DNA of 61,734 bases from Lachnospiraceae bacterium (GTDB lineage: Bacteria; Bacillota; Clostridia; Lachnospirales; Lachnospiraceae), in assembly GCA_017619295.1 (NCBI GenBank), contig JAFZSQ010000097.1, positions 1-61,734 on the forward strand, read 5' to 3'. Positions within the stretch are counted from its first letter, which is position 1; every line of letters starts with the position of its first letter. The position numbers and the translations under genes were made by a program. Below are positions 24,416 through 32,414 of the stretch, piece by piece. Under the pieces are notes generated by a model that worked only from the letters and a program-made list of their open reading frames with translations, was not told where the DNA came from and searched no databases.

Positions 24416-24913
24416 ATGAAGAAACTTTTTGATTTTTGCAAAACCATGTACAAGAAATATGAGGAGCTTGTGAATTACTTCGTTGTGGGTGTTGCCACAA
24501 CTGTAGTTTATTTCCTTGCCTGCCTCTTCTTTAAGCTTTTCTGGGACCCCAACATTCCCTTCCAGAATGCTCTTATAAACTTCTGGGGATGGGTTGTAGG
24601 TGTAATATTTGCTTACTTCACCAACAGAGCCTTTGTTTTTAAGAGCAAAGATCCCCACATGTGGACTGAATTTTTCAAGTTCACACTGGGAAGAGTGGCA
24701 ACCCTTTTGCTGGATTTGTTTATTATGTGGCTCTTTGTAAATGCCATGGACTGGGGTCATTGGACCTACAAGGGATTTGATGCAGGATATTGGCTTGCGA
24801 AGTTTATTTCCTGTGTTCTTGTTATGATTGCCAACTATGTAATAAGCAAGCTTGTGGTTTTCACCGGTAAAGATAAGAATAAGGAAGTAACAAATGAAGA
24901 AGCTGACGCTTAA
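24416..24913 (+). CDS. GtrA-like membrane protein
   Basis: A 165-residue protein with four membrane helices and the GtrA signature (NYFVVGVATTVVYF ... FAYFTNRAFVFKS ... KFTLGRVATLLLDL). GtrA-like proteins are thought to flip or supply lipid-linked sugars for envelope glycosylation. The gene overlaps lspA by 20 nt. Target polymer unknown. Confidence 0.88.
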   Translation: MKKLFDFCKTMYKKYEELVNYFVVGVATTVVYFLACLFFKLFWDPNIPFQNALINFWGWVVGVIFAYFTNRAFVFKSKDPHMWTEFFKFTLGRVATLLLDLFIMWLFVNAMDWGHWTYKGFDAGYWLAKFISCVLVMIANYVISKLVVFTGKDKNKEVTNEEADA

Positions 24914-25442
24914 AAGGACTGTCATTGCAGTAATAGCGGTAATTCTGCTTGTGTGCTTTGACCAGCTCTCCAAATATCTTGTTAAAGCCAATTTTGAACT
25001 TGGCGGAACAAAGATGCTGATTGACGGAATTCTCCGTTTCAGATACATTGAGAATATAGGTATGGCGTGGAGCCTTTTGGAAGGAAAACAGATACTTTTT
25101 GCGGTAATTACCCCCATAGTTATCTTTTTCCTTGGCAAAACCTTCATCTGCTTACCTGAAGAAAAGAGATATACACCCATCAGAGTTTTGTGTGTATTCA
25201 TTACCGCCGGAGCCATCGGAAATCTGATTGACAGAGTATGGAACGGTGAAACTCTTTTCACAGGCGGAGTCGTAGATTTTATCGATGTATATGTAATTCA
25301 TTTTCCCGTATTTAATGTAGCGGATATATATGTAACCTGTTCGGAAATCGCACTTGTTTTATTACTCATCTTTTTATACAAGGATGAGGACTTTAAGATA
25401 ATCATAGATAGCTGTACAGATTTTAAGAAAGGGAATAAATAA
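24894..25442 (+). CDS. lspA: Lipoprotein signal peptidase II
   Basis: A 182-residue membrane aspartic protease with four helices. Conserved blocks are FDQLSK, ENIGMAWS, AGAIGNLIDRVWNG, VVDFID (catalytic D128) and FNVADIYVTCS (catalytic D144). It cuts lipoprotein signal peptides before the lipidated Cys; the window encodes at least two lipoproteins. It has a short cytoplasmic C-terminal tail. It overlaps gtrA and shares a base with the next start. Confidence 0.95.
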   Translation: MKKLTLKRTVIAVIAVILLVCFDQLSKYLVKANFELGGTKMLIDGILRFRYIENIGMAWSLLEGKQILFAVITPIVIFFLGKTFICLPEEKRYTPIRVLCVFITAGAIGNLIDRVWNGETLFTGGVVDFIDVYVIHFPVFNVADIYVTCSEIALVLLLIFLYKDEDFKIIIDSCTDFKKGNK

Positions 25443-25678
25443 TGCAGTATAAGACACAGGGAACATGTTCAACAGCAATTGATTTGGAACTGGATGGAGA
25501 CATTATCAAGTCCGTATCTTTCACAGGCGGATGTAACGGAAACCTTCAGGGAATCAGTAAACTTGTTGAAGGAATGAACAAAAACGATGCTATTGCAAAG
25601 CTCAAGGGCATAAAATGCGGATTTAAGAACACTTCTTGTCCCGATCAACTGGCTCATGCTTTGGAGGCGTATAACTAA
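25442..25678 (+). CDS. TSCPD-domain protein (TIGR03905-like)
   Basis: A 78-residue protein made of one TSCPD domain: the motif NTSCPDQLAHAL lies near the C-terminus with GGCNGNLQGI before it. The conserved cysteines suggest metal binding. The same domain is found at the end of some ribonucleotide reductases, but stand-alone forms have no proven function. It overlaps both neighbours by a single base, so it is translated with lspA and murG. Confidence 0.88.
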   Translation: MQYKTQGTCSTAIDLELDGDIIKSVSFTGGCNGNLQGISKLVEGMNKNDAIAKLKGIKCGFKNTSCPDQLAHALEAYN

Positions 25679-26748
25679 TGAAGAAAATTGTTCTTACAGG
25701 CGGCGGAACAGCCGGACATGTCACAGCAAATATAGCTCTTTTGCCTTATCTTAAAGCAGAAGGATATGAGGTAAGTTATATAGGTTCCTACGATGGAATC
25801 GAGAAGAGACTTATTTCTGATTTTGACATTCCCTATTATGGAATTGCAACAGGTAAGTTCAGAAGATATTTCGATCCCAAGAACTTTTCCGATCCTTTCA
25901 GAGTTCTTAAAGGCTTCTCAGAGGCCAAAAAGATTCTCAAAGAGATTAACCCTGATGTGCTTTTTTCCAAGGGTGGTTTTGTTTCTGTTCCCGTAGTAAG
26001 AGCAGCGGCATCTCTTAAGATTCCCTGCATAATTCATGAGTCCGATATGACACCGGGTCTTGCCAACAAGATTTGTTTACCTGTTGCCAAGAAGCTTTGC
26101 TGTAACTTCCCGGAGACCATGAAATATGTCAAGGAGGGAAATGCTCTCCTTACAGGAACTCCTATTAGAGACGAACTTCTTAAAGGCAATGCCGAAGAGG
26201 GATATAAGTTATGTGGATTTACCCATGACAAGCCGGTAGTAATGGTTATCGGCGGAAGTCAGGGAGCAGCCGCAATCAATAAGACTGTAAGAGACTCTCT
26301 TAACCTTATGCTTAAGGATTTTCAGGTTGTGCATATATGCGGCAAAGAGAAAGTCGACAATATGCTTCTTAATGTGGAAGGATATAAGCAGTTTGAGTAT
26401 TTAAAGGGCGAACTGAAACATGTTTTTGCCATGGCTGATCTGGTGATTTCAAGAGCCGGGGCAAACTCAATCTGTGAGCTCCTTGCTCTTAAGAAACCCA
26501 ATATTCTCATTCCCCTTCCCACCTCTCAAAGCAGAGGCGACCAGCTTCTCAATGCGGCGTCCTTTGAATCTCAGGGATTCAGTATTGTAATTAATGAGGA
26601 TGATTTGTCCGAGAAGTATCTTATGGAGAAGATACATGAGCTGTATTTTTCAAAGCAGAGTTATATAGATGCCATGAAGAACAGCGGACAGCAGAATGCT
26701 ACCGCAACAATCATGAAGCTTATTAATGAGGTTTCTGAAGAGAAATAG
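25678..26748 (+). CDS. murG: UDP-GlcNAc:undecaprenyl-PP-MurNAc-pentapeptide transferase
   Basis: A 356-residue GT-B glycosyltransferase. The N-terminal glycine loop is TGGGTAGHVTANIALLPYL, the second loop VIGGSQGAAAIN, and the UDP-binding block SRAGANSICELLALKKPNIL. It forms lipid II in peptidoglycan synthesis at the inner membrane face. Length is normal for MurG. Its pairing with lspA rather than a mur/fts cluster is common in Lachnospiraceae-like genomes. Ends at a bidirectional terminator. Confidence 0.92.
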   Translation: MKKIVLTGGGTAGHVTANIALLPYLKAEGYEVSYIGSYDGIEKRLISDFDIPYYGIATGKFRRYFDPKNFSDPFRVLKGFSEAKKILKEINPDVLFSKGGFVSVPVVRAAASLKIPCIIHESDMTPGLANKICLPVAKKLCCNFPETMKYVKEGNALLTGTPIRDELLKGNAEEGYKLCGFTHDKPVVMVIGGSQGAAAINKTVRDSLNLMLKDFQVVHICGKEKVDNMLLNVEGYKQFEYLKGELKHVFAMADLVISRAGANSICELLALKKPNILIPLPTSQSRGDQLLNAASFESQGFSIVINEDDLSEKYLMEKIHELYFSKQSYIDAMKNSGQQNATATIMKLINEVSEEK

Positions 26749-26755
26749 AGAAAAT

Positions 26756-26780
26756 AAAAAAGCGCTTTAAGCGCTTTTTT
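26756..26780. terminator. Bidirectional terminator between murG and the GNAT gene
   Basis: AAAAAAGCGC (26756-26765) and GCGCTTTTTT (26771-26780) give a symmetric stem with A and T runs on both sides. It serves convergent transcripts from both strands. Confidence 0.9.
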
Positions 26781-27267
26781 ATTGCTTTCCTGCAAGTGCT
26801 GTCAGGGTGCTGTAAATTGTTTTCTTCGGGTCGGAGTCCGGAATGCGAAAGCCCTTAAGGCAGGCTTCATAGAATTTGACTGCATCGTCCATCCAGCCGA
26901 TAATGGCGTATCCGTATCCTGCTTCCTTCATTCCTTTTAGGGTTGCATACAATAGACCCTGGCCTATTCCCATGCCCTTTAATCCGGGCTTGACACCGAT
27001 GGGGCCGAAGTATCCTTTCGCTGTGGCGTCGTAACATGAAACACCTACAACTTCGCCATCTTTAATAGCTACATATGCGGAAATTGGATTGTTTGTGAAG
27101 GCATTTGATGATTCGCTGTACCACCCGTCACCATAATGCTCTTTCATAAAACCGATGACTTTCTCTTTATCGGGACTAAGTGCTCTGCAGATGACAACTC
27201 CGTTTTCTTTCAATCTGTCATCGACAGGTTTCTCTCCCATATCATATAGATTTACAAGGAAATCCAT
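26779..27267 (-). CDS. GNAT-family N-acetyltransferase
   Basis: A 162-residue protein. The acetyl-CoA loop is visible in IGVKPGLKGMGIGQGLLYATL (matching V-x-P-x-(R/K)-x-x-G-x-G), followed by WMDDAVKFYEACLKGF. Target unknown. It is 8 nt downstream of the lipoprotein gene on the same strand, so the two form a small operon from the promoter near 28360. Confidence 0.85.
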   Translation of the reverse strand: MDFLVNLYDMGEKPVDDRLKENGVVICRALSPDKEKVIGFMKEHYGDGWYSESSNAFTNNPISAYVAIKDGEVVGVSCYDATAKGYFGPIGVKPGLKGMGIGQGLLYATLKGMKEAGYGYAIIGWMDDAVKFYEACLKGFRIPDSDPKKTIYSTLTALAGKQ

Positions 27268-27275
27268 ATTGCCTC

Positions 27276-28310
27276 CTAATACAGGTTCTTAAATACATCC
27301 CTGCGGTTATACTTCTTGCCGTTACTTACAATGGTATCGGCGTTCTCCATATAGAACCAGCCCTTAACGGTTTCACCCTTTTCCATATATACCCAATGAG
27401 AATCATCTGTCTGGGTGAACTTTACTTCCTCATCAGACTTTGGAACAGATGTCTGTTTGGAAGAGGTGCTTCTGGACTCATACAAGTACAAGTCAATAAG
27501 CTGCGTTACGGGTTCTGTATTCTGATCCTCATACGGATAGAGGATATCACTCTTATACATCTTAAAGTTGGAAGTGATCTGCTGGTCGGAACCGGATACC
27601 CATGTGGCGGGAGCTTTCCAGTTCTGAAGAATGTGAAGGTCATAAGCAGATTCAATCTGTCCGTTGCCCTTGATTACAAAGTATTCATCTCCCGGGAAAT
27701 AGGGAACATGTCCGAGACAATATGTACCGCTTCCGGTGAATCTGATGAAGTAGGTGTAGGGTGTTCCGTTTGCACCGTAATCCAAGATGGCAATTTCTCT
27801 GTATCTGTCCCTGGTGTCGATGTCCGTAATGTAGTAGGACATGAGATTGGGATCCTGTATATGAATACCCTGATCGCTTAAAAACAGGGTGTATTTGTAA
27901 TCTCCGCCGTTAATGGTAAATGCATCCACGGCTGTACCATATTCTGCAATGGAAGAACGTGATGCGTTGTAGTAAACCGTGTCAAGGTTGCCGTCACAGT
28001 CCAGATCCACAAGGCAGGTATCCCCCACAGGGACTTCCTCCATATAGTCGTTGTCAAAATCCAGAATGTCGATTATGGTACCATCGGTATTCTCGGAATC
28101 CTCTTCATCCTCATCCCCCTCTTCGGAAGGTGCATTACCTGAACCGTCTGTATAGGAGAGGGTATCTTCATCGAAAATTTCCATAAAATGGGATTCGGGA
28201 TCCACGGTAACAACTTCTGTCTTACCCAGATTCTCAAAAGCACATCCGGAAAGAGCAACCGTTAATGAAATTGTAATTCCCAGTGTTCTTACAAGGGATT
28301 TTCTGCTCAT
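27276..28310 (-). CDS. Predicted surface lipoprotein
   Basis: A 344-residue protein with a signal peptide and lipobox ALSG-C23. After an acidic linker (EEGDEDEEDSENTDG, about residues 63-77) comes a domain rich in aromatic and Asp residues (VDLDCDGNLDTVYYNASRSS, IAILDYGANGTPYTYFIRF), which resembles the Asp-rich beta-propeller/FG-GAP-type repeats of extracellular proteins. No enzymatic motif. Likely processed by LspA and displayed on the cell surface. It is divergent from pepT. Confidence 0.75.
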   Translation of the reverse strand: MSRKSLVRTLGITISLTVALSGCAFENLGKTEVVTVDPESHFMEIFDEDTLSYTDGSGNAPSEEGDEDEEDSENTDGTIIDILDFDNDYMEEVPVGDTCLVDLDCDGNLDTVYYNASRSSIAEYGTAVDAFTINGGDYKYTLFLSDQGIHIQDPNLMSYYITDIDTRDRYREIAILDYGANGTPYTYFIRFTGSGTYCLGHVPYFPGDEYFVIKGNGQIESAYDLHILQNWKAPATWVSGSDQQITSNFKMYKSDILYPYEDQNTEPVTQLIDLYLYESRSTSSKQTSVPKSDEEVKFTQTDDSHWVYMEKGETVKGWFYMENADTIVSNGKKYNRRDVFKNLY

Positions 28311-28345
28311 TGGGCGCCTCCAAAAGCTCTCTGTGACTCTACTTC

Positions 28346-28374
28346 ATTTTATGATATTTTCGAAGTTTTGTAAA
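28346..28374 (-). promoter_or_regulatory. Promoter of the lipoprotein-GNAT operon
   Basis: On the minus strand, TTTACA (28369-28374), 17-nt spacer, TAAAAT (28346-28351). Confidence 0.7.
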
Positions 28375-28386
28375 CGTTGCCCTCGG

Positions 28387-28415
28387 TTGATAATTAAGGG
28401 TCCCGGTTATAAAAT
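28387..28415 (+). promoter_or_regulatory. Promoter of pepT
   Basis: TTGATA (28387-28392), 17-nt spacer, TAAAAT (28410-28415), about 30 nt before the start codon. The two divergent promoters are 12 bp apart. Confidence 0.65.
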
Positions 28416-28447
28416 AGTCATAGAAAAATAAACATAGGAGTAAATAT

Positions 28448-29668
28448 ATGAAAGCATACGAAAGACTTATTAAATACGCCAAGGTTCATACCACTTCCGA
28501 TGAAGCCAGCGGAACACATCCAAGCTTCAAGGGAGAATTTGACCTTGCCAATATACTTGTTGAAGAAATGAAAGAACTGGGACTTCAGAATGTTTTTGTG
28601 GACGATTTATGTTACGTTTATGGAACACTTCCCGCAACCAAAGGATATGAAAGCGCAAAGCCTTTGGGACTCATAGCTCATATGGATACTTCTCCCGATG
28701 CATCGGGAAAGGACGTAAAGCCCATCCTTCATGAAAAATACGACGGAAGCTCCATTATTCTTCCCGGCTCAGGTGCAGCAATGACCCCCGAGAAGTTTCC
28801 TTTCCTTAAGAGCTTTGTGGGCGAAACCGTAATAACAACGGACGGAACCACTCTTCTTGGAGCCGATGATAAGGCAGGAATCTCAGAAATCTTAACAACT
28901 GTTGAAAGACTTATAAATGAGAAAAGACCTCACGGAACAATAAAGATTTGCTTTACTCCGGATGAGGAGATTGGTGAAGGCGCCGATAATTTCGACATTA
29001 AGGGATTTGGAGCGGCTTACGCTTTTACCGTTGACGGAGGAGACTCCAACTGTCTGGAATATGAGAACTTTAATGCAGCATCCGCGGAAATCACCATCAA
29101 TGGATTCAGTGTTCATCCCGGTGACGCCAAAGATGTAATGATTAACGCGTCCCATCTTGCAATGGAATTCCATTCAATGCTTCCTGAGAACGAGACCCCT
29201 GCGCACACAGAGAAGAGGCAGGGATTTTACCATCTGACTCAGATGAAGGGAAGGGTGGGAGAAGCAACTCTTTCCTATATTATCAGGGACCACGACAAGA
29301 GTATTTTTGAAAAAAGAAAGGCAACGGTGGAAGCTCTTGCCGATAAGATGAACGAAAAGTACGGCGAGGGAACCGTTACCGCAAAGATTACGGACTCCTA
29401 CTATAACATGCTTGAGAAGATTACTCCTCACATGCACCTTATCGAAAATGCAAGAATTGCAATTAAGAAAGCAGGTATGGAGCCTGAGGAGATTCCTGTA
29501 AGAGGAGGCACGGACGGAGCCAGACTTTCCTACGACGGACTTCCCTGCCCCAACCTTGGAACAGGCGGATTCAACTTCCACGGCAACTTCGAATGCACCA
29601 CAGTAGAGCGGATGGACAGGGCTGTTGAGGTGATTTTGAACCTGGTTGATATCTACAAAGATAAATAA
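28448..29668 (+). CDS. pepT: Peptidase T (tripeptidase)
   Basis: A 406-residue M20 metallopeptidase. Zinc ligands sit in LIAHMDTSPD (H78, D80), GADDKAG, DEEIGEGAD and the C-terminal GGFNFHG; all match PepT, which removes the N-terminal residue of tripeptides in the cytoplasm. Length is the usual one. CATAGGAG precedes the ATG. It stands alone between the divergent promoter pair and the two-component system. Confidence 0.95.
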   Translation: MKAYERLIKYAKVHTTSDEASGTHPSFKGEFDLANILVEEMKELGLQNVFVDDLCYVYGTLPATKGYESAKPLGLIAHMDTSPDASGKDVKPILHEKYDGSSIILPGSGAAMTPEKFPFLKSFVGETVITTDGTTLLGADDKAGISEILTTVERLINEKRPHGTIKICFTPDEEIGEGADNFDIKGFGAAYAFTVDGGDSNCLEYENFNAASAEITINGFSVHPGDAKDVMINASHLAMEFHSMLPENETPAHTEKRQGFYHLTQMKGRVGEATLSYIIRDHDKSIFEKRKATVEALADKMNEKYGEGTVTAKITDSYYNMLEKITPHMHLIENARIAIKKAGMEPEEIPVRGGTDGARLSYDGLPCPNLGTGGFNFHGNFECTTVERMDRAVEVILNLVDIYKDK

Positions 29669-29740
29669 AGTTTATAAAAAGTTTATAGAATTATTCGATT
29701 TATTTAATGGTATTTTGCAATCCGATTCGATAGAATAAAA

Positions 29741-29817
29741 ACCGTAGACGACACAGTCGCCTAAATCCCCCTTTCCTCTAATATGTGAGCGCGGCCTACG
29801 GTACTTCTACCGTAGGC
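29741..29817 (+). promoter_or_regulatory. Structured leader before the sensor kinase
   Basis: The 172-bp gap contains a perfect 10-bp hairpin, GCCTACGGTA (29794-29803), CTTC loop, TACCGTAGGC (29808-29817), with no T-run after it. ACCGTAGAC (29741-29749) upstream could pair with the same GCCTACGGT (8 of 9), giving two exclusive folds. GACGACACAGTC near 29747-29758 can also fold. It may regulate translation or transcription of the two-component genes. No known riboswitch was recognised. Confidence 0.5.
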
Positions 29818-29840
29818 TCGTTGGTTTGTGAGGATAAAAT

Positions 29841-30998
29841 ATGAAATTAAAAACTCGTTCCAAACTTACATTTGTTCTGATAGTCGTTATACCTCTACTT
29901 TTAAGTGTGGTAACGGTTATGGCGGTTAAGCCCATCGTTATCAAAGAGGTCGCACTTCAGATGGTTGAGAAAACTGAAGACGGATTGTTTACCATTTCCC
30001 TTCAGGATGAAGAGGCATTCAGGAGAATCGTTACGGACACCTGTGTGGCTATCTTCATTATTTTGGTTTTCACAGCATTGATGCTTACCATTTGGATTAA
30101 CAAGAGTATCATTGATCCCATCAATCAGTTGAATGTAGCCATGACCAAGATAAAGGACGGAAACTTTGACTACAGACTGGAGACCGACAGTAAGGGTGAA
30201 ATCGGTGAACTTTACAGAAACTATGAGGACATGCGTCTCAGGCTAAAGGAATCCACTGAGGAGAAGATGGCGCATGAGGCTAGAAACAGAGAACTCATAA
30301 GTAATATTTCTCATGATTTGAAGACACCTATCACTGCGGTCAAGGGATATGTGGAAGGCATCATGGATGGAGTCGCAGATACGCCGGAGAAGATGGACAA
30401 GTATATTAAGACCATCTACAACAAGGCCAACGACATGGACAGGCTCATCAATGAGCTCACCATTTACTCCAAGATAGACAGCAATCGCATTCCCTATGAT
30501 TTTCATAGAATCAACGTTGCCGATTACTTTGGAGATTGTGTTGAGGAAGTGGGAATAGATCTTGAGTCCAAGAATATCAGGCTCAACTATTCCAACATTG
30601 TAAGTCCCGACACAAAGGTAATTGCAGATCCCGAGCAGATGAAGCGAGTTGTCAACAACATCATAAGCAACTCGGTGAAGTACATGGATAAGCCCAACGG
30701 GGAGATTGATATTCGAATCCTTGATGAGGTTGATTCAATACGAGTTGAAATTGAAGATAACGGAAAGGGAATTGCCCAGAAAGATTTACCCAACATTTTT
30801 GACAGGTTTTACAGAACCGATGCTTCCAGGAACTCTGCACAGGGTGGAAGCGGAATCGGTCTTTCCATAGTAAAGAAGATTATTGAGGACCACGGCGGAT
30901 ACATATGGGCTACCGGAAAAGAAGGAGAAGGAACCTGTATCCATTTTGTCCTTCGTAAATACAAGGAAACGAAAGGAGAAGACGACATAGATGAGTAA
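29841..30998 (+). CDS. Sensor histidine kinase
   Basis: A 385-residue kinase. Two membrane helices (about 9-28 and 67-86) flank a very short external loop of about 38 residues, followed by HAMP (87-139), HisKA with H158 in ISNISHDLKTPITAVKGYVE, and an HATPase domain (NIISNSVKYM, DNGKGI, GSGIGLSI). The small loop suggests that the signal is sensed at the membrane or by a partner. It overlaps its response regulator by 8 nt. Confidence 0.94.
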   Translation: MKLKTRSKLTFVLIVVIPLLLSVVTVMAVKPIVIKEVALQMVEKTEDGLFTISLQDEEAFRRIVTDTCVAIFIILVFTALMLTIWINKSIIDPINQLNVAMTKIKDGNFDYRLETDSKGEIGELYRNYEDMRLRLKESTEEKMAHEARNRELISNISHDLKTPITAVKGYVEGIMDGVADTPEKMDKYIKTIYNKANDMDRLINELTIYSKIDSNRIPYDFHRINVADYFGDCVEEVGIDLESKNIRLNYSNIVSPDTKVIADPEQMKRVVNNIISNSVKYMDKPNGEIDIRILDEVDSIRVEIEDNGKGIAQKDLPNIFDRFYRTDASRNSAQGGSGIGLSIVKKIIEDHGGYIWATGKEGEGTCIHFVLRKYKETKGEDDIDE

Positions 30999-31683
30999 GA
31001 TTCTTATTATTGAGGATGAAGAAGCCATTGCCGATTTGGAGAAAGACTATCTCGAAATGAGCGACTTCTCCGTAGACATAAAGAATACCGGAAATGAAGG
31101 TTTAGATGCTGCTTTGGCTTCAAACTATGACCTTATCATTCTTGACTTGATGCTTCCCGGTGTGGATGGATTTGAAGTCTGCAAGAAGATAAGAGAGAAA
31201 AAGAATGTGCCCATTCTTATGGTTTCCGCAAAGAAAGATGATATCGATAAGATAAGAGGCTTAGGTCTTGGAGCAGACGATTACATGACCAAACCTTTCA
31301 GCCCCAGCGAACTGGTGGCAAGGGTTAAAGCCCATCTTGCAAGATACAGCAGACTGGTTGGTTCAGCTGAAGCCAAGCAGAATGAAACCATCGAAATCAG
31401 AGGTCTTAAGATAGATAAGGCTGCCAGAAGAGTATTTGTTGACGGTGAGGAGAAGACTTTTACCGGCAAGGAGTTTGAACTTCTGACATACCTTGCAGAG
31501 AATCCCAACAGAGTATTTTCAAAGGAAGACATCTTCAGAGCCATTTGGGGAATGGAGTCCTACGGCGACATTGCCACAGTTACCGTTCATATTAAGAAAA
31601 TACGAGAGAAGATTGAATATGATACCGCCAATCCCCAGTATATTGAAACCATATGGGGCGTTGGATATCGCTTCAAAATTTAA
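30991..31683 (+). CDS. OmpR/PhoB-family response regulator
   Basis: A 230-residue protein: receiver domain with phosphoacceptor D52 (IILDLMLPG) and K101 (TKPFSP), then a winged-helix DNA-binding domain (FTGKEFELLTYLAENPNRVF ... VTVHIKKIREKI). Partner of the overlapping kinase. Regulated genes unknown. Its transcript ends at a terminator that also contains the start codon of the next gene. Confidence 0.95.
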   Translation: MSKILIIEDEEAIADLEKDYLEMSDFSVDIKNTGNEGLDAALASNYDLIILDLMLPGVDGFEVCKKIREKKNVPILMVSAKKDDIDKIRGLGLGADDYMTKPFSPSELVARVKAHLARYSRLVGSAEAKQNETIEIRGLKIDKAARRVFVDGEEKTFTGKEFELLTYLAENPNRVFSKEDIFRAIWGMESYGDIATVTVHIKKIREKIEYDTANPQYIETIWGVGYRFKI

Positions 31684-31700
31684 CAAAAGAAATGCAAGTT

Positions 31701-31742
31701 ATCCTCATGCTGTGATAAAATCATGGCATGAGGATTTTTTTT
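31701..31742 (+). terminator. Terminator whose 3' arm contains the next gene's start codon
   Basis: ATCCTCATGC (31701-31710) pairs perfectly with GCATGAGGAT (31726-31735), followed by a run of eight T (31735-31742). ATG 31728 of the pseudouridine synthase gene is inside the 3' arm, and the T-run encodes its Ile-Phe-Phe residues. Confidence 0.88.
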
Positions 31743-32414
31743 GAAGACAAACACATTTTGGTGGTTTGGAAGGAAGCCGGAATAGCTGTTGAGGACGCCA
31801 ATATCGCAAAAAGCGATTTGGTGAGCGAGCTTAAGAAGCACCTGGGCGGAGGCTATCTTGGTGTTGTCCACAGGCTTGATATGCCGGTGGAGGGGCTGCT
31901 TTGTTTTGCCAAAACAAAAGAAGCGGCAGCAGCACTAAGCAAAGGACTTTCGCATGGTGGATTAAATAAGAACTATCATGCCCTGGTTTGTGGAAAAGTT
32001 AAGGAAGAATCCGGAAGACTTGTGGATTACCTCTCAGTAAAAAAGCTTGTACCTAAGGGAGGCAAAAGCGCCATTATCTCCAACGAGAAAGATCCAGAAG
32101 CAAAGAAAGTAATTTTGAATTATAAGGTCATAGGTTCATCTTCGGTGGAAGAAAACATCGTGACTCTTTTAGATATATCAATAGAAACGGGAAGATTTCA
32201 CCAGATAAGAGCCCAGCTTTCCCACATGGGAAATCCCATAGTGGCGGACAGAAAATACGGAAATGAATTGTCCGAGAAGATGGCCCGTCTTATGGGGGTC
32301 AGAAATGTGGCACTTTTTGCGGACAGAATTTCTTTCATCCATCCCCTAACAGGCGAAAGGATGGAGTTTGAATATATACCGGAGAATAAATACGTTAAGG
32401 AGCTTATTCAATGA
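31728..32414 (+). CDS. RluA-type pseudouridine synthase
   Basis: A 228-residue enzyme of the RluA family without an S4 domain. The catalytic Asp is in VVHRLDMPVEGLL, and FHQIRAQLSHMGNPIVADRKY is the second family block. It makes pseudouridine in rRNA or tRNA. The N-terminus MRIFFEDKHILVVWKEAG fits the family, so ATG 31728 is the true start, yet there is no ribosome site and the codon lies in the terminator stem. GATAAA at 31714-31719 would place a transcription start almost on the ATG, so a leaderless mRNA is possible. It overlaps the next gene by 4 nt. Confidence 0.88.
   Translation: MRIFFEDKHILVVWKEAGIAVEDANIAKSDLVSELKKHLGGGYLGVVHRLDMPVEGLLCFAKTKEAAAALSKGLSHGGLNKNYHALVCGKVKEESGRLVDYLSVKKLVPKGGKSAIISNEKDPEAKKVILNYKVIGSSSVEENIVTLLDISIETGRFHQIRAQLSHMGNPIVADRKYGNELSEKMARLMGVRNVALFADRISFIHPLTGERMEFEYIPENKYVKELIQ

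Noticed and set aside
24065-25261. A 398-residue open frame on the minus strand
   Set aside because: It is antisense to three clear genes (2-hydroxyacid dehydrogenase, gtrA, lspA), its sequence has no known motif, and it is best explained as a byproduct of codon bias.
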